Positions 17,398-26,808 are shown, numbered from the stretch's first letter. The stretch is 64,000 bases of DNA from an uncultured Arenicella sp. (GCA_947499305.1 CANMNN010000004.1:1-64000); one strand, 5' to 3'. Translations and numbers: made by a program. Notes: generated from the letters alone by a model not told the origin.

Positions 17398-18494
17398 CCG
17401 ATACACTCAAAAATCAACCTGACATAAATGAGCAAGCTTCTATGGATTCAGCCGATTCTGTCTCGCCCAATACAAGCTCGAGCGAGCCGGCCAGCGCTGA
17501 AATGCCGACGTCACCGGAGCAGGGAGGGCTAAACTCCGAGCAACAAGCTACTGTCAGTAAGCTACGATTGTTGCTGGCGCAAGTTAATACCGCTCTTGTT
17601 GGTCAACAATCGGTTGTTAAGCATGTTGTTTTGGCTCTGCTATCTAACGGACATGTCTTGTTGGAAGGTGTGCCAGGGCTAGGTAAGACGCTGTTAGTTC
17701 GTGCCTTATCAAGAACCTTCTCAGGCGACTTTAAGCGGATTCAGTTCACGCCAGATTTAATGCCATCTGATGTGACAGGGCATGTTGTATTTGATATGCA
17801 GAACCAGTCATTTCAAATGAACTATGGCCCAGTTTTTACTAACCTATTATTAGCTGACGAAATTAATCGAGCGCCGGCTAAGTCACAAGCGGCACTACTT
17901 GAAGTGATGCAAGAAAAGCAAGTGACTACCGAAGGTGAGTCGCGCAAAGTGCCGCTTCCATTTATGGTGTTAGCGACACAAAATCCGCTCGAACAAGAGG
18001 GCACGTACCCCCTCCCAGAGGCTGAGCTTGATCGATTTTTGATTAAAGTGATCATTGATTTCCCGAATGCATCAGACGAGGTAAAGCTTACTAAGTTGAT
18101 CACCGCTGGTCGCGTTGGCGACAATAGTTCCATCGACGCAGTCAAACCGGTATTGAGCGCCAGTGAATTGCTTGATATACAACAGCAAGTAGCTGATGTG
18201 TCGATTGATGATCAAGTGATAGATTATGCGGTTCGGATTGTTCGAGCCACGCGTGAGCACCCGTCAATTTATCGCGGCGCGGGTTCTCGTGCCAGCATTG
18301 GCTTAGTCCGAATTGCTAAAGCTAATGCCTATTTAGAAGGCCGAAACTTTGTACTCCCCGATGATGTAAAGGCCATGGCGATTGCGGTACTGCAACACCG
18401 TATTGCTTTAACACCAGATGTTGAAATCGAAGGTCTTGGCGTTAACGATGTGTTGGGACAAATGCTGATGGACATCGAGGCACCGCGAAAGTGA
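17394..18494 (+). CDS. MoxR-family AAA+ ATPase (operon 1)
   Basis: This is a 366-residue cytoplasmic ATPase. An unusual serine/acid-rich N-terminal extension of about 55 residues precedes the AAA+ core. The core has Walker A GVPGLGKT, Walker B LLADEINRAPAKSQAALLEVMQE, and sensor motif ATQNPLEQEGTYPLPEAELD. A lid domain (from about 290) is present. MoxR proteins act as chaperone-like ATPases with VWA/DUF58 partners, often maturing metal enzymes or responding to envelope stress. The DUF58 partner is the next gene, overlapping by GTGA. A second MoxR is encoded at 44233-45129. Confidence 0.92.
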   Translation: MTDTLKNQPDINEQASMDSADSVSPNTSSSEPASAEMPTSPEQGGLNSEQQATVSKLRLLLAQVNTALVGQQSVVKHVVLALLSNGHVLLEGVPGLGKTLLVRALSRTFSGDFKRIQFTPDLMPSDVTGHVVFDMQNQSFQMNYGPVFTNLLLADEINRAPAKSQAALLEVMQEKQVTTEGESRKVPLPFMVLATQNPLEQEGTYPLPEAELDRFLIKVIIDFPNASDEVKLTKLITAGRVGDNSSIDAVKPVLSASELLDIQQQVADVSIDDQVIDYAVRIVRATREHPSIYRGAGSRASIGLVRIAKANAYLEGRNFVLPDDVKAMAIAVLQHRIALTPDVEIEGLGVNDVLGQMLMDIEAPRK

Positions 18495-19849
18495 GATTCC
18501 CGCAGTTCTTGTCACTCAGGCCAACGAGGCGGCTTTTAGGTGCGGTTGCTTTGGGTGCCGGCCTCGCCATATTAATTGGACTTGTCCGAGTATTCGGGCC
18601 CGAAAGCTATGAACCAAGTGCGCTCTCGGGTTTGCTCGGCTTAGGTGCTTTATGTTTAGTCATACTGGTAGTATTCGACGGCCTGGGGCGTTTAACCTCG
18701 GAGCAACTCGTATTAGAGCGTCATTTACCAAATTCTTTCTCACTGAACAGGCCGCAGTCAATCCGGCTTGAATTGAGCAATTACAGTGGTCGCGAACTAG
18801 CGGTCAGCATTAGTGATGCTATTCCATCTAGTTTTCACGGTGCTGGTTTCCCGCTTGAACAGTCAATTGATGATGAACGCCGGGGACTCTTTGAGTATTC
18901 TGTGGTGCCTAAGGAGCGTGGCCTAGCCAAATTTCAACCGGCCTACGTGTTGCTTGTTTCTCGCTATGGCTTTTGGCAATTTATTCATCGCCTCGGCGAT
19001 GCCGACGAGGTGAAGGTTTATCCTGATTTTAGTGCGGTATCAAACTCGTTTATTTTCGGCGTCGAGCAGGCGATGCGCAATATGGGTGCTCATATCGCTA
19101 AGAAGAAAGGCTCAGGCATGGAGTTCAATCAACTTCGAGAGTTTCGGGAGGGCGATACGCTTAAGCAAATTGATTGGAAAGCTTCAGCCAAGCTCGGCAC
19201 CCCAATCTCACGCGAATACCAAGAGGAGAAAGATCAAAATGTGGTGTTTCTGCTTGATTGCAGCAGGCGTATGCGCGCTATGGAGAGAAATCTTAGCTAT
19301 TTTGACTACGCTTTGAACGCTTTATTGATGAGTAGTTATATAGCGCTCGATAAAGGTGACGCAGTGGGCGTAATGACTTTCTCGGGACAGCCAAGTTGGT
19401 TACCGCCTATCAAGGGTAAAACCAGTATAAATACTTTATTGAATCACTTATACGCGCTCGAAACCTCCACCGAAAGTAGTGACTACGTTAGCGCTGCTGA
19501 AAACCTATTGGCTAAGCACCGAAAACGGTCTCTGATAATACTGCTTACCAATGTGAGAGACGAAGATAACGACGACCTGCATAAGGCGGTCGAGATATTG
19601 TCAAAACAGCATCTGGTGATGGTTGTCGCTCTACAAGAGAGGCTATTAGAAGCAGTCGACCAAATGCCAACAACTGAAGTCGCCGATGCCATGCTTTACG
19701 CAGGTACAAAACACTTCGAGATCAACCGTCGAAAAATGCTGGCTTTACTAAAAGCCCGCGGTGTATCTGTTGTTGACGCCACACATAAAAATATTCATAT
19801 TCAACTAGTTAGTGAATACTTAAGGCTCAAACAATTTGGTCGAATATAG
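18491..19849 (+). CDS. DUF58/VWA-type protein (operon 1)
   Basis: This is a 452-residue protein with a GTG start overlapping the MoxR stop. Two N-terminal hydrophobic helices lie at about 15-65. The DUF58 signature follows in GMEFNQLREFREGDTLKQID with WKASAKLGTPISREY. A VWA-like domain begins near VVFLLDCSRRM. Its metal site is DCSRR, so the MIDAS DxSxS motif is degenerate. It is the last gene of the operon and the presumed partner of the MoxR ATPase. Function is unknown beyond that family association. Confidence 0.9.
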   Translation: MRFPQFLSLRPTRRLLGAVALGAGLAILIGLVRVFGPESYEPSALSGLLGLGALCLVILVVFDGLGRLTSEQLVLERHLPNSFSLNRPQSIRLELSNYSGRELAVSISDAIPSSFHGAGFPLEQSIDDERRGLFEYSVVPKERGLAKFQPAYVLLVSRYGFWQFIHRLGDADEVKVYPDFSAVSNSFIFGVEQAMRNMGAHIAKKKGSGMEFNQLREFREGDTLKQIDWKASAKLGTPISREYQEEKDQNVVFLLDCSRRMRAMERNLSYFDYALNALLMSSYIALDKGDAVGVMTFSGQPSWLPPIKGKTSINTLLNHLYALETSTESSDYVSAAENLLAKHRKRSLIILLTNVRDEDNDDLHKAVEILSKQHLVMVVALQERLLEAVDQMPTTEVADAMLYAGTKHFEINRRKMLALLKARGVSVVDATHKNIHIQLVSEYLRLKQFGRI

Positions 19850-19873
19850 TTGGCACGAGGTATTTGAATACCT

Positions 19874-20764
19874 ATGACGCGCAGCGCTGTTAACATGCGC
19901 AATTGGCATTTTTCCAACTTCTATTTTTTTTACTTCACAACAGTCGGCGTAATAGTGCCGTACTGGAGCCTCTATCTACAGTACAAAGGTTTTAGCGCAG
20001 CACAAATAGGCCAGTTAATGGCGATTTTGTTAATGACCAAAGTTATCGCGCCAAACAATTGGGCGACCATTGCCGACAATGTTGCTCTCAAAAAGGCAGC
20101 TCTCTCGGACTTCTCAAATATGCAGGCATCGCTACGCTAGCTGTTTTATGTTAGTACCTATTGGCTTGCTGATTTCTGGGCTTTGGCAATGGCAATGTTT
20201 GGTTTCTGCGTGTTTTGGAATGCGTGTTTACCGCAGATTGAAGCCGCAACTCTAAATCATTTGGCGGGCAAAAAAGATCAATACGGTCTGATTAGACTCT
20301 GGGGTTCAGTGGGGTTTATCGTTGCGGTTTCGGGGTTAGGCTGGTTAATGGATTTCACTGGCCCTTCGGTGATTATGCCAGTCGTGGCGGTTGCACTCCT
20401 GTGTATGTTTTTTGCCAGTCTCTTTATATGCGCGATAACAATTTAGATCGTAAAAAAACATGGCGGCTCGCAAAGCGCTAGAGCGATCGGTAATATTAGC
20501 TTAGTCATTCCCATAGCTAAGTTGCTAAATCAAAAAATATCGATACTTCTTGTATTGGGCGTATTGGTGCAAATCAGCCATACGCCATTTTACACCTTCT
20601 TTAGTATTTACTTAGAGAGTTATGGTTACATGTGGTCGGCCTTCGGCCAAAATCAACTATTTTACGGCGCTGGGGTTCTAATGTTTACAGTGTTTATTTG
20701 CAGCGTATTTTTTATAAGTAGATTTAGTGAACAAAGCACGCGATCTCAACAGCGAAGCCGCTAA
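19874..20764 (+). pseudogene. Decayed MFS transporter (HcaT/PPP-like), frameshifted and truncated
   Basis: Fragments of one MFS transporter run in order but in different frames. The first helices are in frame 2 from 19874 (NWHFSNFYFFYFTTVGVIVP and WSLYLQYKGFSAAQIGQLMA). A short piece around 20107-20154 is in frame 1 (GLLKYAGIATLAVLC). Frame 2 resumes from about 20153, with FWNACLPQIEAATLNHLAG and IRLWGSVGFIVAVSGLGWLM. A further piece near 20430-20496 uses the third frame and ends in a stop, then frame 2 resumes to 20764 (HTPFYTFFSIYLESYGY). The final third of a normal 380-400-residue HcaT-like protein is missing. At least three frame changes plus stops argue for decay rather than one sequencing error. 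Confidence 0.85.
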
Positions 20765-20814
20765 AATTGCTTAATTGAGTACCATCTTCAACTAATTAAC
20801 TCCGGAAATAGATA

Positions 20815-22221
20815 ATGCAAACCCTTGTTTGGCTAAGAGAAGACCTACGTTTACGTGATAATCCGGCCCTTCATTATGCCGCAGCACATGGTGAGATCAC
20901 CCCGGTGTTTATTTACCCTGAGTCGCTCGGTGGCGCGAGTTATTGGTGGCTTCACCATAGCCTTAAGAGCTTACAAGAGGCTTTTGCTGAACGTGGAGTT
21001 CGCTTAATTTTAAAAACAGGCAGCCCCGAATTAGTGCTACTTGAAATAGCTGAGCAAGTTAAAGCCGATGCACTTGTCTGGAATAGAGTTTATTCGCCGC
21101 AAGGCATGGAACAAGGTGCAGCGCTCAAAGAAGCCTGTACTGGCAATATTGAAACACGGTCTTTCAATGGTCAATTAATTATCGAGCCAACTGAAGTGTT
21201 GACTAAGCAATCGACGCCATTCAAAGTTTTCACTCCCTTTTGGCGCAATTGTGTTGCTAATTTGAGGCCGAAAGAGGTGCTCGATATACCTAATCTTACG
21301 CCTACGAGTCATTTTGTGGAATCTGAAAGCCTTGATGATTGGGGGCTGCTACCGAATAAGCCCGATTGGTCTATTGGTATCGCCGAGCGTTGGCAACCTG
21401 GTGAAGTTGGCGCGCAACGGCGTCTTAACGTGTTTCTAGATAGTACGATCTCGAAGTATGCTGAGGGGCGAGATATTCCGGGCGAGGAGAATACGTCGAT
21501 GTTGTCACCTCATTTAGCGTTTGGTGAAATAAGTTCGAATCAAATTTGGTTTGATACCCATGAAGCCATGGCATCGAGACAGGTTAGTAACGACAACGGC
21601 AAAAAGTTTCTCTCTGAAATAGGGTGGCGTGAATTTAGCCGATATCTGTTGGTGCATTTCCCTCACATAACAAAAGAACCTTTCAATGCTAAGTTCGAGA
21701 ACTTTGCTTGGCAGAGCAACAAGGCTCTGCTCACTGCTTGGCAAAAAGGTCAAACGGGGTACCCTATTGTCGACGCCGGAATGCGTGAATTATGGGCGAC
21801 GGGCTATATGCATAATCGTGTGCGTATGATCACTGCGTCGTTTTTATGCAAGCATTGCTTAACTCACTGGCATGAAGGAATGGCATGGTTTTGGGATACT
21901 TTGGTTGACGCCGATATTGCTAACAACACGGCAAGTTGGCAATGGGTCGCCGGCAGTGGCGCAGACGCCTCGCCTTACTTTCGAATATTCAACCCAATTC
22001 TTCAAGGCGAGAAATTTGATAAGGATGGCGACTACATTAAAAAGTGGGTTCCCGAACTAGCACGCTTGGGCAGCAAATACCTGAATAAACCTTGGGAAGC
22101 CGATGTCAGTACACTGAAGTCTGCCGGCGTGATACTTGGGGAGACTTATCCACTTCCGATTGTTGACCATAAGCAGGCGAGACAACTGGCGCTTGATGCT
22201 TACGCGGATATTAAACGCTAG
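20815..22221 (+). CDS. phr: Deoxyribodipyrimidine photolyase (class I, cryptochrome/photolyase family)
   Basis: This FAD enzyme splits UV-induced pyrimidine dimers with blue light. The 468-residue length is typical. An N-terminal Rossmann-like antenna domain (MQTLVWLREDLRLRDNPAL) is followed by the FAD-binding helical domain. The C-terminal signatures EIGWREFSRYLL, HNRVRMITASFL, DADIANNTASWQWVAGSGAD and SPYFRIFNP are complete, including the tryptophans used in photoreduction. The aspartate in NTASWQW..GADASPY fits CPD photolyases. A GGA-rich SD precedes the ATG by about 10 bases. It is monocistronic, followed by an AT-rich hairpin. It suggests life in lit water. Confidence 0.94.
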   Translation: MQTLVWLREDLRLRDNPALHYAAAHGEITPVFIYPESLGGASYWWLHHSLKSLQEAFAERGVRLILKTGSPELVLLEIAEQVKADALVWNRVYSPQGMEQGAALKEACTGNIETRSFNGQLIIEPTEVLTKQSTPFKVFTPFWRNCVANLRPKEVLDIPNLTPTSHFVESESLDDWGLLPNKPDWSIGIAERWQPGEVGAQRRLNVFLDSTISKYAEGRDIPGEENTSMLSPHLAFGEISSNQIWFDTHEAMASRQVSNDNGKKFLSEIGWREFSRYLLVHFPHITKEPFNAKFENFAWQSNKALLTAWQKGQTGYPIVDAGMRELWATGYMHNRVRMITASFLCKHCLTHWHEGMAWFWDTLVDADIANNTASWQWVAGSGADASPYFRIFNPILQGEKFDKDGDYIKKWVPELARLGSKYLNKPWEADVSTLKSAGVILGETYPLPIVDHKQARQLALDAYADIKR

Positions 22222-22269
22222 ATCGAATATATGTTTTATCCTGTATATCGTCACAGGCTTTTTCAATTG

Positions 22270-22313
22270 ATAGCTAAAATAGATAGATAATATCGAATTA
22301 AACGATTTTAGCT
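22270..22313 (+). promoter_or_regulatory. AT-rich inverted repeat / possible OxyR site upstream of peroxiredoxin gene
   Basis: A perfect 9-bp inverted repeat (22272-22280 with 22305-22313), followed by TTTTT, could be a weak terminator of the photolyase gene. The same span (22270-22306) also matches about 15 of 20 fixed positions of the OxyR consensus (four spaced ATAG-type elements) by eye. An OxyR-controlled peroxiredoxin would be sensible because oxyR is only about 1 kb away. Both readings are tentative. Confidence 0.3.
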
Positions 22314-22399
22314 TTTTGAGTGCTCGCGATAGACTAAGTTCAGTTCAATAACACGCGCAATTAAGCCAAATTAATCAACATTGCTTTCGGAGCAGACTT

Positions 22400-23155
22400 A
22401 TGACCAATTCCTCTTCAGTTCAATCAGCCGAAATGCTCGGCCAAAAAGTTCCAAATGTTACCTTTCGCGTTCGTGAAAATGACCAGTGGGTTGCTGTTAG
22501 TAGCGACGACTTGTTTGCCAATAAGACCGTAGTGTTATTTTCTCTGCCGGGCGCGTTTACGCCTACGTGCTCGTCTACGCACTTGCCCCGATATAACGAA
22601 CTAGCGGCAACTTTCGCGGCCAATGGTGTTGATAGCATCATCTGTATGAGTGTCAACGATACATTTGTTATGAACGCTTGGAAGCAAGATCAAGAAGCAA
22701 GCAACATCACTGTCATTCCAGATGGCAATGGTGAGTTCACCGATGGCATGGGCATGTTAGTTGGTAAGGAAGATCTTGGCTTTGGAAAGCGTTCTTGGCG
22801 TTATTCCATGCTGGTTAAAAATGGCGTTGTTGAGAAAATGTTCATTGAGCCGGACCAACCCGGAGACCCTTTCGAAGTGTCCGATGCGGACACCATGCTT
22901 GATTATATTAATCCAAAAGCTAAAAAGCCGTCATCAGTAGCCGTAATCACTAAACCAGGGTGCCCGTTCTGTATTAAAGCCAAATCGATGTTAACTGACA
23001 AAGGTATTGCTTACGAGGAAATAGTGCTGGGCAAAGATGCGACATCGGTGAGTGTAAAAGCAATTTCTGGTAATGGCACCGTTCCGCAAGTGTTCTTTGA
23101 TGGCAAAAACATCGGCGGTTCTGACGACTTGGAAGTTTTCTTGCAAGATTTCTAA
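22400..23155 (+). CDS. Peroxiredoxin-glutaredoxin fusion (hybrid Prx5)
   Basis: This is a 251-residue cytoplasmic peroxidase that reduces peroxides using glutathione. Residues 10-165 form a Prx5-type peroxiredoxin with the peroxidatic cysteine C57 in GAFTPTCSSTHLP. Residues 175-251 form a glutaredoxin with the CPFC site (C188 and C191 in KPGCPFC) and the GSH-binding TVPQVFFDGKNIGGSDDL. The fusion matches the hybrid enzyme known from Haemophilus and other gammaproteobacteria. It is followed by DUF3820 and oxyR in the same direction, consistent with an oxidative-stress group. Confidence 0.95.
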   Translation: MTNSSSVQSAEMLGQKVPNVTFRVRENDQWVAVSSDDLFANKTVVLFSLPGAFTPTCSSTHLPRYNELAATFAANGVDSIICMSVNDTFVMNAWKQDQEASNITVIPDGNGEFTDGMGMLVGKEDLGFGKRSWRYSMLVKNGVVEKMFIEPDQPGDPFEVSDADTMLDYINPKAKKPSSVAVITKPGCPFCIKAKSMLTDKGIAYEEIVLGKDATSVSVKAISGNGTVPQVFFDGKNIGGSDDLEVFLQDF

Positions 23156-23224
23156 GCATAAGCCTATCTATATTAAAGAGATTGAGAGAGTAGGGTCGCA
23201 CACGACTCTACTCGAAAAATTTAA

Positions 23225-23488
23225 ATGAACGACAATTTCACCAATAGTGACAACGTTTATGACCATCTGGGCTTTTCGCCAGATGATCTACTCAAGCTGG
23301 CTCGCTGGACAATGCCGTTTGGCAAGTATGCCGGCAGGACATTAGTAGATTTGCCCGAAGAGTATCTGTTCTGGTTTCAGAAGAACGAGTTTCCGAAGGG
23401 AGAGTTAGGAGAGTTGATGAAATTGTGCCTTGAATTAAAAATAGAAGGCCTGGATAGTGTGGTGAAGCCGCTCAAGCAGCGAAGCTAG
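23225..23488 (+). CDS. DUF3820-family small protein
   Basis: This is an 87-residue soluble protein. It matches DUF3820 in MPFGKYAGRTLVDLPEEYL followed by WFQKNEFPKGELGELM. Family members are sometimes labelled quorum-sensing-regulated factors, and a similar fold occurs as a short domain near exonucleases, but no biochemical activity is established. It lies 69 bases after the Prx-Grx gene and 40 bases before oxyR, so it is likely part of the same transcript. Confidence 0.85.
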   Translation: MNDNFTNSDNVYDHLGFSPDDLLKLARWTMPFGKYAGRTLVDLPEEYLFWFQKNEFPKGELGELMKLCLELKIEGLDSVVKPLKQRS

Positions 23489-23528
23489 TCATATTGCTTC
23501 AAGGTCGTCAGAACGCCTTGGAGCACAC

Positions 23529-24443
23529 ATGAATATTCGCGACCTACAGTATCTGGTAGCCGTTCATGACATGAACAATTTTAGCAAAGCCGCCGAGCGA
23601 TGCTATGTCAGCCAGCCCACCTTAAGTGGTCAACTAAAGAAGCTCGAGGAAGAGCTCAATGCGCCGCTAATTGAACGCTCAACTCGACAGGTTTTGTTTA
23701 CCGCGCTAGGTGAACAGATTGTGGAGATGGCCCGCGACGTACTACTTACGGTCGACAATATTCGGGCCGCGGCTAAATCCAGTCATGACCCCTTTGCGGG
23801 CGAATTTCACATCGGTCTTATACCTACTGTTGGCCCCTTTCTGCTGCCGATTCTAATGCCTGTTCTAGCTCGCGACTTCCCCAATGCGCAGATTTACCTT
23901 TACGAATTGCAGACGCGAGAGCTAACTCAAAAACTGACGAAGGGAGAATTAGACGCAGTGATCTTAGCCAAGCTTGACACCAGTGTTTCATTTTATGAGA
24001 TGCCGCTTTATCAAGAGAGTATGAAGCTGGCGGTGAGCGATCAAGATGAATTGGCAAAGTGTAAGACAGCGGTAGGTCTTCAAGTGCTTAAGGAGCGCTC
24101 AGTATTGATGCTCGAAGACGGGCATTGCTTACGAGATCAAGCATTAAGTGTCTGTACAAGCGTTGGCGCGCTTCAAGACATGCGCTTTAAGGCTACGAGT
24201 ATGGATACCTTGTTACATATGGTGGCTAATGGCTCTGGCATGACTCTAATCCCAGAACTGGCATGCAATAGAGGCACAGAAGGAGTGACTTATTTGAGCT
24301 TTGTAGACCCTCAACCAAGTCGCGAAATAGTTATGTTGATGCGTAAGCAGTCGGCACGCAAACAAGCGTTAGAGGTGATTGCGAACCGCATCACTGACCT
24401 GCTCAGCTCTGATCAATCGGGGGCTCAGGAACATGCAGCTTAA
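23529..24443 (+). CDS. oxyR: Hydrogen peroxide-responsive regulator OxyR (LysR family)
   Basis: OxyR senses H2O2 by forming a disulphide and activates antioxidant genes. The 304 residues have a LysR winged helix at 1-60 (NFSKAAERCYVSQPTLSGQL) and a periplasmic-binding-like regulatory domain. The two redox cysteines are C200 in MLEDGHCLRDQA and C209 in LSVC, spaced as C199 and C208 of E. coli OxyR. The segment ATSMDTLLHMVANGSGMTLIPE is also typical. It is encoded close to a likely target, the peroxiredoxin-glutaredoxin gene. Unlike many LysR genes it is not divergent from its target. Confidence 0.95.
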   Translation: MNIRDLQYLVAVHDMNNFSKAAERCYVSQPTLSGQLKKLEEELNAPLIERSTRQVLFTALGEQIVEMARDVLLTVDNIRAAAKSSHDPFAGEFHIGLIPTVGPFLLPILMPVLARDFPNAQIYLYELQTRELTQKLTKGELDAVILAKLDTSVSFYEMPLYQESMKLAVSDQDELAKCKTAVGLQVLKERSVLMLEDGHCLRDQALSVCTSVGALQDMRFKATSMDTLLHMVANGSGMTLIPELACNRGTEGVTYLSFVDPQPSREIVMLMRKQSARKQALEVIANRITDLLSSDQSGAQEHAA

Positions 24444-25239
24444 ACCCGAGATGATATTTATTTTACGTTCATTGAATTCGATGAAACTGGTTTTACTTGC
24501 ATTGTTTATTTCGCACTCTGCAAGTGCTCAACAGTTTGCGAGCGGTGAGAAACAGGTACCTTTGATCGAGCTATACACGTCAGAGGGTTGCAGTAGTTGC
24601 CCGCCAGCGGATCGATGGATGTCTGAACTGACTGATCATGAGGATCTGTGGTCGGGCTTTGTGCCTATTGCATTACACGTTGATTATTGGGATTACATTG
24701 GTTGGAAAGACCCATTTGCAAGTCGAGAATACAGCCAACGTCAGCGTCAAATAGCAGCAGAGAACAAAGAGCGAACTGTCTACACTCCCGGTGTTCGTAA
24801 GGCGGGAGACGAATGGCGAAGCTGGCGTTTGTGGGGAAGTCCAACGCTCGATGATTCACCTGAAGTTGGTGGTTTGAAATTCGATGTTAATGAGTCAGGC
24901 CAGTTTCGTGCCGATTTCGAGCTATCTGAAATCAAGCCTCGCTTTAGTGAGCGCGGTTTACAGTTAAATGTAGCCGTGCTTGGCCTCGGTTTATCTACCG
25001 ATGTTAAACGCGGGGAAAACAGAGGCAAAACGCTCGAGCATGACTTTGTTGTATTAAGTTTGTCGCGAATTTCCAGCGCTGAGAAACTACGCTGGAATGG
25101 AACTATAGATAAGCCCGTCATAGAGGCGCGACGTTATGCACTTGCTGCATGGGTTAGCGAAAAGGGACGCACAAAACCAATTCAATCTACCGGCGGATAC
25201 TTGAGTAAACAGCTATGGAGCGAAAACTCTAAGCGCTAG
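24433..25239 (+). CDS. DUF1223 thioredoxin-like exported protein
   Basis: This is about 268 residues from the ATG at 24433, which has AGGA just upstream and overlaps the oxyR end by 11 bases. An internal ATG at 24481 would give a more standard signal peptide (MKLVLLALFISHSASA). The mature protein belongs to DUF1223, with VPLIELYTSEGCSSCPPADR, then ALHVDYWDYIGWKDPFAS and VYTPGVRKAG. The CSSC pair resembles a thioredoxin active site, so a periplasmic redox role is likely but unproven. Overlap with oxyR suggests co-expression. Confidence 0.88.
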   Translation: MQLKPEMIFILRSLNSMKLVLLALFISHSASAQQFASGEKQVPLIELYTSEGCSSCPPADRWMSELTDHEDLWSGFVPIALHVDYWDYIGWKDPFASREYSQRQRQIAAENKERTVYTPGVRKAGDEWRSWRLWGSPTLDDSPEVGGLKFDVNESGQFRADFELSEIKPRFSERGLQLNVAVLGLGLSTDVKRGENRGKTLEHDFVVLSLSRISSAEKLRWNGTIDKPVIEARRYALAAWVSEKGRTKPIQSTGGYLSKQLWSENSKR

Positions 25240-25337
25240 AAAATCAGAAACCCTTGAGAAGATTTTGAGCAGCAGATAGACTCTTTTGCAGATGACGTTA
25301 TAAGAACGACAATTATAATAACTACAAAGGTTTCAGC

Positions 25338-26765
25338 ATGGCAGAAAAACGCGAACAGTTTCGCTCTCGTCTTGGTTTTATTTTAGCAGCGGCAGGCTCT
25401 GCCGTTGGTATTGGCAACTTGGTTGGTTTCCCGGTGAACGCTGCGAAAAGCGGCGGCGCGGCTTTTCTGATTATATATGCGGCGTTCGTTGTGTTTATTT
25501 GCCTACCGGTCATGATCGCCGAAATGTCGCTCGGTCGAAATACTCAACGCAATCCATTAGGAGCCTATAAGGCTATTGCTGGAGAAAAGTCTCTCTGGCG
25601 TTTCGGTGGCTGGCTAGCCTTAATAACTCCGTTCATGATAGCGGTATTTTATCAGGTGTTAACAGTTTGGCTGCTTGGGTATTTTGTTGGCGCGGTCACC
25701 GGTAATTTAGAAGCCATGGCTCAGCCAGGTTACTTCGGTGACTTCATTAGCGGTAACGGTGTCTTTTTATACCTCCTCGTTCTCACGGTATTAGTCGGGG
25801 TAATTCTCAATTCAGGTGTTCAAAATGGTATTGAACGTTTGGCGAAAGTACTGATGCCAACGCTCTTCGTTATGCTTATTGCGCTGACAGCCTTTGTCTT
25901 GACGTTGCCAAACGCGATGAGTGGCGTGAAATTTTTCTTGATTCCCGAGTTTTCTAAAATCGATATATCAGTAATCAACTTAGCGTTAAGCCAAGCATTT
26001 TTCTCCTTGTCGTTGGGCATGGGTATTTTGATTACTTATGGCTCTTATGTGAGCCGCAAAAATAGTGTCGCCGGTGGCGCTAAGATGGTGGCTCTGGTCG
26101 ATACTTCTGTTGCGTTCTTCGCGGGTTTATTAATCTTGCCTGCGATCTTTGCCTTCACACCAGAGATTCTGAGCGATGATGATTCGTCGTCCTCGATTTC
26201 TTTAGTGTTCGTATTCTTGCCAAAAATTTTCCTTGCCTTGGAAGGACTGGTCGGTTTTGTAACTGCGTCTCTCGTAGCCAGCACCTTCTTCCTGTTGGTG
26301 TTCTTTGCTGCGATAACCTCGCAAGTTTCAATTTTACAAGTGCCTATATCGGCACTTCAAGACGAGTTGAAATTTTCACGAATTAAAAGTGTACTAACTC
26401 TTGGTGCCCTCGCCGCAGTATTGGTTATTGGCTCTGTAATGTCCTTTGGAATGGTCGACTGGTTAACCGATTTATTAAGATATGGAGAAAATCTCGATAA
26501 GCCTAAATCATTATTTGATCTTATCTACGATGTCTTCTACGAAACTATCTTGCCATTGAATGGCCTCATCGTTTGCCTGTTTGTTGTCTACCGATGGAGG
26601 CGTGCGAACATGAATAATGAGCTTAAAACTGGTGATGAGAGTTTTGACGGGTCTTTTGCTAAGCGCTACATCAGCGTTGCTTTAGGTACGTTTGTACCCG
26701 CAATTCTTGCATTCGTGTTTGTGAGCACGGTCCTGTTTAAATTCTTCGGTATCAGCGTTATATAG
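25338..26765 (+). CDS. Sodium-dependent NSS-family transporter (copy 1)
   Basis: This is a 475-residue inner-membrane neurotransmitter:sodium symporter homologue with about 11-12 transmembrane helices. TM1 has RLGFILAAAGSAVGIGNLVGFP, the unwound Na+/substrate-binding segment of the LeuT fold. TM6-TM8 contain ALSQAFFSLSLGMGILITYGSY and FFAAITSQVSILQVP. The substrate is probably an amino acid but cannot be told from sequence. A second NSS gene lies at 27384-28784 on the other side of smpB. The two are clearly related but not recent copies. Confidence 0.92.
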   Translation: MAEKREQFRSRLGFILAAAGSAVGIGNLVGFPVNAAKSGGAAFLIIYAAFVVFICLPVMIAEMSLGRNTQRNPLGAYKAIAGEKSLWRFGGWLALITPFMIAVFYQVLTVWLLGYFVGAVTGNLEAMAQPGYFGDFISGNGVFLYLLVLTVLVGVILNSGVQNGIERLAKVLMPTLFVMLIALTAFVLTLPNAMSGVKFFLIPEFSKIDISVINLALSQAFFSLSLGMGILITYGSYVSRKNSVAGGAKMVALVDTSVAFFAGLLILPAIFAFTPEILSDDDSSSSISLVFVFLPKIFLALEGLVGFVTASLVASTFFLLVFFAAITSQVSILQVPISALQDELKFSRIKSVLTLGALAAVLVIGSVMSFGMVDWLTDLLRYGENLDKPKSLFDLIYDVFYETILPLNGLIVCLFVVYRWRRANMNNELKTGDESFDGSFAKRYISVALGTFVPAILAFVFVSTVLFKFFGISVI

Positions 26766-26808
26766 ACGCTCCCGAGTGAGTACCTGTCTAGAAAGGTGGC
26801 TTATTTAG

